Assembly (NCBI GenBank): GCA_003647715.1 | Contig: QMNJ01000064.1 | Location: 1 to 8,302, forward strand | Direction: 5' to 3' | DNA length: 8,302 nucleotides | Origin: Candidatus Coatesiibacteriota bacterium | GTDB taxonomy: Bacteria > RBG-13-66-14 > B26-G2 | Shown here: positions 1 to 5,362 of the stretch, one piece after another | Numbering within the stretch: position 1 is the first letter of the stretch | How the letters are laid out: each line of letters opens with the position of its first letter | The notes under the pieces: generated by a model | The model's input: only the letters and a program-made list of their open reading frames with translations | Databases searched by the model: none | Told to the model about the DNA's origin: nothing | Translations under genes and position numbers: made by a program

Positions 1-146
1 AAGTAATATATATCAGTAAGTTATTATTGTAATACTTAGATATTACACTAAAAAAGAAAGTAAATTTGTGCATACTTAAGTGTAAAAAAGCCAGGTTCAC
101 AAGAAGTAATAAATCCGCCGTCCCGTAAAGCACCTCAAAATTCCCC

Positions 147-175
147 TTGACAGGTTGTCTTCTGTCTGATATACT
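147..175 (+). promoter_or_regulatory. lexA promoter, sigma-70-like
   Basis: A perfect TTGACA (-35) at 147-152 is separated by 17 bp from TATACT (-10) at 170-175, one base from the TATAAT consensus. Transcription should start near 182. That makes the TTG at 185 an unlikely start codon and leaves a leader of about 48 nt before the ATG at 230. The -10 lies inside the palindrome at 170-193, so a repressor bound there would exclude RNA polymerase. The spacer also contains a short inverted repeat GACAG-N8-CTGTC (149-166). The 1-146 stretch upstream is AT-rich, with no coding region I can support. Confidence 0.85.
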
Positions 176-193
176 CAACATTAGTTGAGTATA
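170..193. promoter_or_regulatory. Palindromic operator over the lexA -10 (candidate LexA/SOS box)
   Basis: This is a perfect inverted repeat with 10-bp arms (170-179 and 184-193) and a 4-bp centre (ATTA). The inner core reads ACTCAAC-N4-GTTGAGT. It covers the -10 and the predicted transcription start of lexA, the classical place for autorepression. The same core recurs at 1160-1177 before dinB with 13 of 14 arm positions identical. Compared with the Gram-positive SOS box (core GAAC-N4-GTTC), the AAC-N4-GTT heart and spacing are kept, but the next symmetric pair is changed from G/C to C/G. That LexA binds here is inferred from position and recurrence. Confidence 0.8.
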
Positions 194-214
194 ATATTCA
201 TTGAATACAGATAT

Positions 215-224
215 GGAGAGGTGA
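215..224 (+). promoter_or_regulatory. lexA ribosome binding site, decides the start
   Basis: GGAGAGGTGA sits 5 nt before the ATG at 230 and 8 nt before the ATG at 233. No comparable SD precedes the in-frame TTG at 185, which lies only about 3 nt after the predicted transcription start. The ATG pair at 230/233 is therefore preferred. Confidence 0.75.
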
Positions 225-229
225 GAGAT

Positions 230-868
230 ATGATGGTGGAGGGTCTAACTGAAAGGCAGAGGGAGGTTCTAACGATTATTGCCCGCCTGATGGAGCAGGG
301 CAAAAGACCCCCAACGGTGAGAGAGGTTGCCAGAACGCTCTCTATCACCGTCAGGGGCGCCTATGACCACATTCGCTCACTTGAACGCAAGGGCTATATA
401 GACATCCGCAGGGGCTCCGCACGGGGAATTGAGATATTAAAACCGCCATTCAGCATAATATCCACCTCCGGGCAGGGCATACCCCTCCCGATTCTCGGTC
501 AGATACCGGCGGGAGACCCCCTCCTCTCGGAGGAATACTGGATTGATACCATCTCACTTGATAGAAGCATTGTTCCCGACGGAGCCGCATTTATGCTGGA
601 GGTCACAGGTGATTCTATGATTGGCGACCACATCGTTGACGGTGACCTCGTCCTCGTCCGCCCCAACCCTCAGCCACCCGAGGGCACCATAGTGGTAGCG
701 GTGATAGACGACGAGGCGACCGTCAAGCGTCTCGGCAGAGTTGAAGGCAGACCCGCCCTCGTGCCTTCAAACCCCGCATTCTCACCCATCCCGCTTGACG
801 AGGAGGTGCGTGAGATACGAATTGTTGGGGAGGTAGTGGGGCTGATAAGGAGGAGGTTGAGGAGGTGA
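230..868 (+). CDS. lexA: LexA repressor, SOS-response master regulator
   Basis: LexA represses DNA-damage genes. RecA filaments trigger its self-cleavage and so release the SOS regulon. From the ATG at 230 the protein is 212 aa, normal for the family. The N-terminal winged helix-turn-helix covers about residues 4-70 (LTERQREVLTII, PPTVREVA, then recognition segment SITVRGAYDHIRSLERKGYI). The C-terminal S24 peptidase domain has the Ala94-Gly95 cleavage site (QIPAGDPLL), the catalytic serine Ser129 (GDSMIGD) and the general base Lys166 (ATVKRL), so it should be cleavable. The recognition segment differs from E. coli and B. subtilis LexA, which fits a non-standard operator. It is the first gene of the cassette, and its promoter carries the 170-193 palindrome, implying autoregulation. 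A TTG at 185 would add 15 residues but lacks an SD; ATG 233 is a near-equal alternative. The 3' end is rich in AGG codons, and the stop lies inside the SD of the next gene. Confidence 0.95.
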   Translation: MMVEGLTERQREVLTIIARLMEQGKRPPTVREVARTLSITVRGAYDHIRSLERKGYIDIRRGSARGIEILKPPFSIISTSGQGIPLPILGQIPAGDPLLSEEYWIDTISLDRSIVPDGAAFMLEVTGDSMIGDHIVDGDLVLVRPNPQPPEGTIVVAVIDDEATVKRLGRVEGRPALVPSNPAFSPIPLDEEVREIRIVGEVVGLIRRRLRR

Positions 869-869
869 T
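860..869 (+). promoter_or_regulatory. Full-length Shine-Dalgarno overlapping the lexA stop
   Basis: AGGAGGTGAT matches the canonical 16S anti-SD (ATCACCTCCT) over all ten bases and lies 6 nt before the ATG at 876. The lexA stop codon (TGA, 866-868) is embedded in it, so ribosomes finishing lexA end on the start signal of the next gene. This points to translational coupling and co-transcription. Confidence 0.8.
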
Positions 870-875
870 TGCACT

Positions 876-1127
876 ATGCCCACGGACTACTGGAATGAAC
901 CCATAAAGGTCGGTGCCATATTCTCCCGCTCAGGCATAAACCCCGTCTGGTTTGAGTGGAACCACACCAGATACCAGATAAGGAGTATCACCTACAGGTG
1001 GGATGAACGAAAAGGGGCGCATAAGATATTCTGCTTCTCGGTGACCGACGGGGTGGACCTCTTTGAAATTGCCTTTGACCCGGTGCAGATAGAGTGGAGA
1101 ATACTCTCATCGTCGTGTTCTACCTGA
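876..1127 (+). CDS. Small uncharacterised protein in the lexA-dinB cassette (resembles DUF6504-type proteins)
   Basis: This is an 83-residue, probably soluble cytoplasmic protein with no signal peptide or membrane segment. It is rich in Trp, Phe, Tyr and Ile and reads like alternating beta strands: PIKVGAIF, PVWFEWNHTRYQIRSITYRW, HKIFCFSVTDG, LFEIAFDPVQIEWRIL. The pattern W-x4-RY-x-I-x2-I-x3-W followed by F-x-V and E-x-AFD-x5-W resembles the small proteins annotated DUF6504, which I recall from actinobacteria near SOS-type polymerase genes. The assignment rests on memory of the pattern, not a search. The gene starts 7 nt after lexA with a full-length SD, so it is almost certainly translated and co-expressed with the repressor. 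dinB follows after 58 nt. A role in the DNA-damage response, perhaps assisting translesion synthesis, is inferred from context; no biochemical function is known to me. Confidence 0.85.
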   Translation: MPTDYWNEPIKVGAIFSRSGINPVWFEWNHTRYQIRSITYRWDERKGAHKIFCFSVTDGVDLFEIAFDPVQIEWRILSSSCST

Positions 1128-1159
1128 AGGGGATAAATGCTTAACGCCTGCCTGTTAGC

Positions 1160-1177
1160 ACTCAACAGGTGGTGAGT
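1160..1177. promoter_or_regulatory. Second candidate LexA operator, before dinB
   Basis: ACTCAAC-AGGT-GGTGAGT repeats the lexA operator core (ACTCAAC-N4-GTTGAGT) with one changed arm base and a different 4-bp centre. It lies 8 bp before the dinB start codon and overlaps its SD (AGGTGGTGAG, 1167-1176). A protein bound here would block elongation into dinB or a nearby promoter. I see no convincing -35/-10 pair placed as in lexA; a weak TTGACC (1075-1080) with AATACT (1100-1105) has a 19-bp spacer. An overlapping inverted repeat CCTGTT-N7-AACAGG (1151-1169) could form an RNA hairpin. Confidence 0.65.
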
Positions 1178-1185
1178 TATATATT

Positions 1186-2409
1186 ATGCGGTGGATAGCA
1201 CACATAGATATGAACGCCTACTTCGCCTCGGTGGAGGAGATGGTCAACCCGAAAATCAGGGGCAAGCCCATCCTGGTGACCGGGGCGCCGGAGGGTCGCT
1301 CGGTTGTCTGCACCGCATCCTACCCCGCACGCGAGTATGGCATACAGTCAGGTATGAGTTTGAAGGAGGCACTGCGCCTCTGCCCCCATGCGGTGGTGGT
1401 CACCGGCAACCCCTCCCGATACACAGCCACCCTCTCACAGCTGGTCAAGATGCTTGAGGGTTTTACACATCTTATAGAGATAGCATCTGTTGATGAGGTC
1501 TATATGAATGTAAGCGATATCGTAGGTGAGGGAGGTAAGGAGAGGGCGAAGGAGTTGGCGGGTGAACTGAGGATGGCTGTTGTTAATGGACTTGACCTCC
1601 CCTGCTCTGTAGGTATTGCACCGAACAAGGTAATGGCAAAGTTCGCAAGCGGTCTCAAGAAGCCGATGGGTGAGACGGTGATAGCACATAATGAGATAGA
1701 GGAGGTGCTTGAGAACCTACCGGTTGATGCACTGCCGGGCATAGGCACTAAACTCGCCATCCGCCTCAAGGGGCTGGGCATAACCACCTGCGGTGAACTC
1801 GGCAGGGCACCCGTCGGGCTTTTGAAGGCGAGATTTGGTGTGGTCGGTATTGCCCTGAAGGCGATGGGGCAGGGGGTTGCGGATACACCCTTGGTGCCCT
1901 ACTATGAGGTGCCGGAGGCGAAGAGCGTGGGGCACTCGGTAACACTGCCGGAGGATATATACGATATGGAGCGTGTGAAGGGTGTTGTCTTCTCGCTCTC
2001 GGAGAAGGTGGGAAGGAGGATGAGGCGGAGGGGCTATAGAGGCAGGAGAGTCCAGGCGGTGGTGAGGCGGGGCGACTTCACGAGCGTAGTGAAGCACAGG
2101 ACGCTGAAGAGACCCACCGATGACGCAAGGGAGATATATAAGACCGCAGTGGGGCTTATAGAGGGGATAGGCATTGACGAGAGGGGGGTGAGGATGCTTG
2201 GGGTGTCGGTGTCGCTGATAGAGATAGGCGGTGAGATATTGCCACTATTTGAGGGGGGGATGAGGGAGAGGGCGCTTATTGAGGCGCTGGATGCGGTGAA
2301 TGACCGATATGGCGAGTTCACGGTGTCGTGGGCGAGGGCATATCTATCAAGGTATCGCCTGTGGCATGTCCCAATGAGCAGAAGACCAGCGGAGCTGGTG
2401 GGAAATTGA
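1186..2409 (+). CDS. dinB: DNA polymerase IV, Y-family translesion polymerase
   Basis: This error-prone polymerase inserts nucleotides opposite damaged bases and is typically under LexA control. Its 407 aa are slightly above the 350-400 aa norm. The palm/fingers catalytic core is complete: metal ligand Asp8 in HIDMNAYFASVEE, aromatic steric gate at Phe13 (Tyr12 beside it), YPAREYGIQSGMSLKEA (46-62), and the Asp103-Glu104 pair in SVDEVYM. A family signature follows (LPCSVGIAPNKVMAKFASGLKKP, 138-160). The thumb has a helix-hairpin-helix segment (VDALPGIGTKLAIRLKGLGI, 180-199), and the little finger begins near AKSVGHSVTLPEDI (245-258). The extreme C-terminus (PMSRRPAELVGN) lacks an obvious beta-clamp motif; the closest candidate is internal, ILPLF at 351-355. 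The ATG at 1186 has an SD (AGGTGGTGAG) that overlaps the candidate LexA operator. Base composition changes inside the gene near 1440. The opposite-strand reading frames here are shadows. Confidence 0.95.
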   Translation: MRWIAHIDMNAYFASVEEMVNPKIRGKPILVTGAPEGRSVVCTASYPAREYGIQSGMSLKEALRLCPHAVVVTGNPSRYTATLSQLVKMLEGFTHLIEIASVDEVYMNVSDIVGEGGKERAKELAGELRMAVVNGLDLPCSVGIAPNKVMAKFASGLKKPMGETVIAHNEIEEVLENLPVDALPGIGTKLAIRLKGLGITTCGELGRAPVGLLKARFGVVGIALKAMGQGVADTPLVPYYEVPEAKSVGHSVTLPEDIYDMERVKGVVFSLSEKVGRRMRRRGYRGRRVQAVVRRGDFTSVVKHRTLKRPTDDAREIYKTAVGLIEGIGIDERGVRMLGVSVSLIEIGGEILPLFEGGMRERALIEALDAVNDRYGEFTVSWARAYLSRYRLWHVPMSRRPAELVGN

Positions 2410-2411
2410 TG

Positions 2412-2486
2412 CTAGCACCACTTTTCATAGGTCATAGGACTTACCTCCTTTATTTTATAAAAATCCCAAATTATAAATCTATTATA
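2412..2486 (-). other. Orphan promoter, SD and 7-codon mini-ORF in the convergent spacer
   Basis: Read on the minus strand, two exact TATAAT hexamers (2481-2486 and 2470-2475) are followed by a strong SD (AAAGGAGGT, 2443-2451), a 7-nt gap and ATG at 2433-2435. The frame encodes only MTYEKWC and stops at 2412-2414. No good -35 is visible. A second ATG at 2426-2428 in another frame opens 36 codons antisense to dinB that look like a shadow. It could be the stump of a gene lost in a rearrangement, a tiny leader-like peptide, or chance in AT-rich DNA. The rest of the 2410-2558 spacer is AT-rich with only weak A/T palindromes and no G+C stem followed by a T-run. Confidence 0.35.
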
Positions 2487-2558
2487 TGAAAATAAGATAA
2501 TTTCAGAACTATTTAAAAACTAAATTGGTTTCATAGAAAACTTTGTAATATTAATTTT

Positions 2559-2969
2559 TTAAAATATCCTATCCCCGAATATTATTGGTGCCTCCCTTCT
2601 GTATGATTCCTCGGAGTCGGAGGCGTGGACTGCGTTGACCTGGATGTCTGTGCCGAACTTCGCTCTGATTGTGCCTGACCTCGCCTTCTTCGGGTCTGTT
2701 GCTCCTATTATCTCCCTCACCCTCTCAATTGCGCCCTCGCCCTCAAGGATGCAGGCAACTATCGGTCCAGAGGTTATGAACTCCACCAAGTCACTATAGA
2801 ACGGCTTGTCCCTGTGAACGCTGTATAACTCCTCAGCATCTGGTCTCTCCATATTCAGCATCCTCAACTCTATAATTCTAAGGTCGTTCCTTTCAAAGAA
2901 CGATAGTATCTCTCCGATAACCGCTTTCCCCACCGCATCCGGTTTGATAATTACAAATGTCTTATCCAT
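2559..2969 (-). CDS. ndk: Nucleoside diphosphate kinase
   Basis: Ndk moves the gamma-phosphate from ATP to NDPs through a phospho-histidine intermediate, balancing NTP and dNTP pools in the cytoplasm. The 136-aa protein is of normal length and colinear with the family: TFVIIKPDAVGKAVIGEI (4-21, with Lys9 at the conserved active-site position), KPFYSDLVEFITSGPIVACILEG (55-77), REIIGATDPKKARSGTIRAKFGTD (85-108), and the catalytic His115 in NAVHASDS. An SD (AAGGA, minus strand of 2975-2979) lies 5 nt before the ATG. The gene starts 23 nt after the ligase-like membrane gene, in the same direction, and is probably the last gene of the polysaccharide operon. It might also have its own promoter inside the upstream gene, but I do not see one. 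The C-terminus (IIFGDRIF) is slightly unusual, but no key residue is missing. Confidence 0.95.
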   Translation of the reverse strand: MDKTFVIIKPDAVGKAVIGEILSFFERNDLRIIELRMLNMERPDAEELYSVHRDKPFYSDLVEFITSGPIVACILEGEGAIERVREIIGATDPKKARSGTIRAKFGTDIQVNAVHASDSEESYRREAPIIFGDRIF

Positions 2970-2992
2970 ACCAATCCTTTCATACTTATGTT

Positions 2993-4240
2993 TTACTCTC
3001 TACCATATAGATAGAGAAATGCAATAGATAATACCTCCCAGAAGGAGATAAATGCCTCAAAGTCGCCAATATTATATTCAAACATTCCCGCAGTTGCAAA
3101 TGTAAAGATTATTGATATACCAAATGCTCGTGTGTATTTCCTCTCTTTGCTCTTTTTAATTATTGATACATAGATTGCGATGAAGAGTGCCACGAGTGCT
3201 GATAGCCCTATAAGACCCATCTCTGCTCCAACCTCAAGAAAGTCATTATGCAGATGTGAAAAAAACTGACCGGTTTCATAAGGTCTGTATTCGGATATTA
3301 TGAGTGATACATTTCTTGGTCCAACACCAAGAAGTGGGTATCTCTTAATTATGTCAATTCCTATGGGGAACAGACGCCACCGCCACTCCTTGATTGATTC
3401 CGGCTCCCATACATAGCCCTGGTAGTCAAAACTGTAGAATGTATCAATCAACCTGAATCTGGTCTGCGGTATGAGGAGAACCATTATTATGACTCCTACG
3501 AGTGTTATTATGAATAGTTTTTTTCTGGTTATAACGGTGAATGTAATAATTGCAGTTGTAGTGCCAAGGATTGCTGTTCTTACAAGGGAGAGGGCGGAGG
3601 CGATGATGGTTATGATATAGCCAGCCCATCTGAGGCATAAGTCAAGCCAGTGATATTTTCTGATATGTTCATTAACAATCAGCCAGGACGCCACGCAGAG
3701 CGATAGGGGAATGATTGTGCCCTGTGTCATATAGAATGAGAAACCGCCGAATCGGTCAAAATAGACATTGAGGTCTTTCAAATGCGTGAGAAACTGGGTA
3801 ATCAGGCATATACAGTTGAGCACAGAGCCGAGGAGGAAGGCGCTGGCGAGCACTCTCGCCCATCTTCTATATCCACCCTGAACGACGATGATGAAAATGA
3901 GTATTGCGGGGGCGGTCTTATAGAACCACTTAAGGGAGTTCTTCATATAGATACCTCCGAAGTCGGGGCTGGCAAAGTATGATGTAAGTGATGATATGAA
4001 AGCGATAAATAGGAAGATTGCGATGAACAGTTCAACACCTGTTTTGACGAAGCCCTCTCTGGTTATAACCATTTTCAGAATGAACAGAGGGATAGTGATT
4101 GCATAATATACGATTAGCAGTGCGGAGATGGACAGGGGGGTGAGGAGAAACGCAAGCACGAGAGAGGCGAGTAGTAGGTCGTTTATTATTTTACGCCTTC
4201 TACTGATTTTTTCGGGCTCTTTCTGCAACAACTTTTTCAT
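2993..4240 (-). CDS. O-antigen ligase/polymerase-like (Wzy_C) polytopic membrane protein
   Basis: Proteins of this family either polymerise lipid-linked oligosaccharide repeats (Wzy) or transfer the finished glycan to an acceptor (WaaL) on the outer face of the inner membrane. From the ATG at 4240 the protein has 415 aa and about ten or more hydrophobic segments. The frame stays open for 21 codons upstream to a GTG at 4303; the residue numbers here count from that GTG. The family signature is present: an arginine after a membrane segment (LSLVRTAILG, Arg241), then RYPLLGVGPRNV (321-331) and SHLHNDFLEVGAEMGLIGLSALV (349-371), with the conserved His352-Asn353 of the ligase-type loop. The retained histidine favours a ligase-type role, but family members are hard to tell apart by sequence. 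The GTG start would overlap the upstream glycosyltransferase by 104 bp, and the chosen ATG by 41 bp, with only a weak, close AAGG as SD. The start is therefore uncertain. Confidence 0.85.
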   Translation of the reverse strand: MKKLLQKEPEKISRRRKIINDLLLASLVLAFLLTPLSISALLIVYYAITIPLFILKMVITREGFVKTGVELFIAIFLFIAFISSLTSYFASPDFGGIYMKNSLKWFYKTAPAILIFIIVVQGGYRRWARVLASAFLLGSVLNCICLITQFLTHLKDLNVYFDRFGGFSFYMTQGTIIPLSLCVASWLIVNEHIRKYHWLDLCLRWAGYIITIIASALSLVRTAILGTTTAIITFTVITRKKLFIITLVGVIIMVLLIPQTRFRLIDTFYSFDYQGYVWEPESIKEWRWRLFPIGIDIIKRYPLLGVGPRNVSLIISEYRPYETGQFFSHLHNDFLEVGAEMGLIGLSALVALFIAIYVSIIKKSKERKYTRAFGISIIFTFATAGMFEYNIGDFEAFISFWEVLSIAFLYLYGRE

Positions 4241-5354
4241 AGACCTTGACGGTATCACTAACCGTTTTATACCATGAGAACATTTTTGAACGCTGGTAGC
4301 CACGCTCAGCGTATCTGTCCTTCATCTTTTCATTTGTGAGCAGTTGTATTATCGCCTCAGCGATTTTGTCCTCCCTGTCAGGGTTGACATAGAGACCGGC
4401 GTCTCCCACTACCTCGGGAAGCGATGACCTGTCGGAGACGATGACCGGGACCCTGCACGCCATCGCTTCTATGGCGGGAAGACCGAAGCCCTCATAGAAA
4501 GAGGGTATCAGGAGTGTGTGTGCCGAGGCATATATGTCATAGAGGTCCTCCTGGGAAACCTTACCGGTTATGATTACATCATCAAGGAGACCCTCGTCCT
4601 TTAAGATTGGCTCAACCTCTTTCAAGAACTTCCCCGGCTCTGTTACCATCACCAACTGGACATTATAACCTTTATTCCGAACTGTAATGAATGCCTCAAC
4701 TATTCCGGGTATATTTTTATTGTATTCCTGCCTGCCAACGAAGAGGAGGAATGGTCTTTTTATGCCGTATCTATTGAGAACTTCTGTGGGTTTTATTTTA
4801 CCAAGTGGTCTGAAGCCCTCGTCAGCAGCAGAATAGATAATTGTAATTTTATCTCTTGTTACTCCAAGAATTCTTATGATGTCTTTAGCGGAGTGCTTTG
4901 ATACGGTGATAATGTGGTCTGCAAATCTTGCTGTCCTGTTGATGACCGTGCTATATACGGGAAAGAAGTTTTTCATTTTAGATGGTGGAAGGAACTCCCT
5001 GAATATAAATGGCATGAGGTCGTGTATAGTGATTATTGTCGCAGTGTTCGTCTTGATAAGGGGAATCATAAAGTGTGGAGAATGGAGTATATCTACCTTG
5101 ATAGTATTTAGAACTTCAGGGATTACAATGTGTTCAGTAGGTGAATATGGCGTGGAGTTAATTTTTTGAACATTGAAGTTTGAATTCTTGCTCAGCATAT
5201 CGCTGAAGAAGTCATAAGATTTATTATCTGATACAAGAATGAAATAAGAGTTTTCTCTATCACTTCTGGAGAGGTATTTTACAAGATTTGTGAGATAAGT
5301 TACTATCCCACCGGAACTCTTGGTAAACCATCTTCCATCAATCGCAATCCTCAT
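4200..5354 (-). CDS. GT4-type (group 1) glycosyltransferase
   Basis: This is a retaining, GT-B-fold glycosyltransferase that should add a sugar from a nucleotide donor to a lipid-linked glycan at the cytoplasmic face of the membrane. Its 384 aa are a full length for the family. The N-terminal acceptor domain begins MRIAIDGRWFTKSSGGIVTYL, with a glycine-rich loop (14-17) that is typical, followed by DILHSPHF (88-95), ITIHDLMPF (108-116) and ADHIITVSKHSAKDI (145-159). The C-terminal donor domain has LLFVGRQEYNKNIPGIVEAF (203-222) and the EX7E motif Glu288/Glu296 in FYEGFGLPAIEAM, then VPVIVSDRSSLPEVVGDAGLYV. The donor and acceptor sugars cannot be told from sequence; mannosyl- or glucosyltransferase would be typical. 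It starts 8 nt after the GT2 stop, with its AGGT SD overlapping that stop, and its 3' end overlaps the next gene. Translational coupling is likely. Confidence 0.92.
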   Translation of the reverse strand: MRIAIDGRWFTKSSGGIVTYLTNLVKYLSRSDRENSYFILVSDNKSYDFFSDMLSKNSNFNVQKINSTPYSPTEHIVIPEVLNTIKVDILHSPHFMIPLIKTNTATIITIHDLMPFIFREFLPPSKMKNFFPVYSTVINRTARFADHIITVSKHSAKDIIRILGVTRDKITIIYSAADEGFRPLGKIKPTEVLNRYGIKRPFLLFVGRQEYNKNIPGIVEAFITVRNKGYNVQLVMVTEPGKFLKEVEPILKDEGLLDDVIITGKVSQEDLYDIYASAHTLLIPSFYEGFGLPAIEAMACRVPVIVSDRSSLPEVVGDAGLYVNPDREDKIAEAIIQLLTNEKMKDRYAERGYQRSKMFSWYKTVSDTVKVYEKVVAERARKNQ

Positions 5355-5362
5355 AGTAATAC

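Noticed and set aside
43..85. Inverted repeat TTACACT (43-49) and AGTGTAA (79-85), with a small ACTTAAGT palindrome inside the second arm
   Set aside because: The arms are short and AT-rich with a 29-base loop; it is neither a convincing terminator nor an operator, and no neighbouring gene is visible.
185..229. TTG at 185 as the lexA start, adding 15 residues
   Set aside because: It lies within the operator and about 3 nt from the predicted transcription start, and has no SD. The ATG pair at 230/233 has a good SD, and the resulting length fits LexA.
1435..2321. Several open frames of 84-126 codons antisense to dinB
   Set aside because: They mirror the codon bias of a confirmed polymerase gene, show low-complexity translations and have no SD; shadows.
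2409..2489. Plus-strand 26-codon frame starting in the dinB stop (TGATG)
   Set aside because: There is no clear SD, it runs through the AT-rich spacer, and it resembles no family I know; probably chance.
2540..2575. A/T palindromes near the ndk stop as a terminator
   Set aside because: The stem would be only A/T pairs with no G+C core, so intrinsic termination cannot be supported.
4241..4303. GTG at 4303 as the start of the ligase-like gene
   Set aside because: It would overlap the glycosyltransferase gene by 104 bp and has no SD. The first 21 residues look like out-of-frame translation of that gene rather than a signal or membrane segment.
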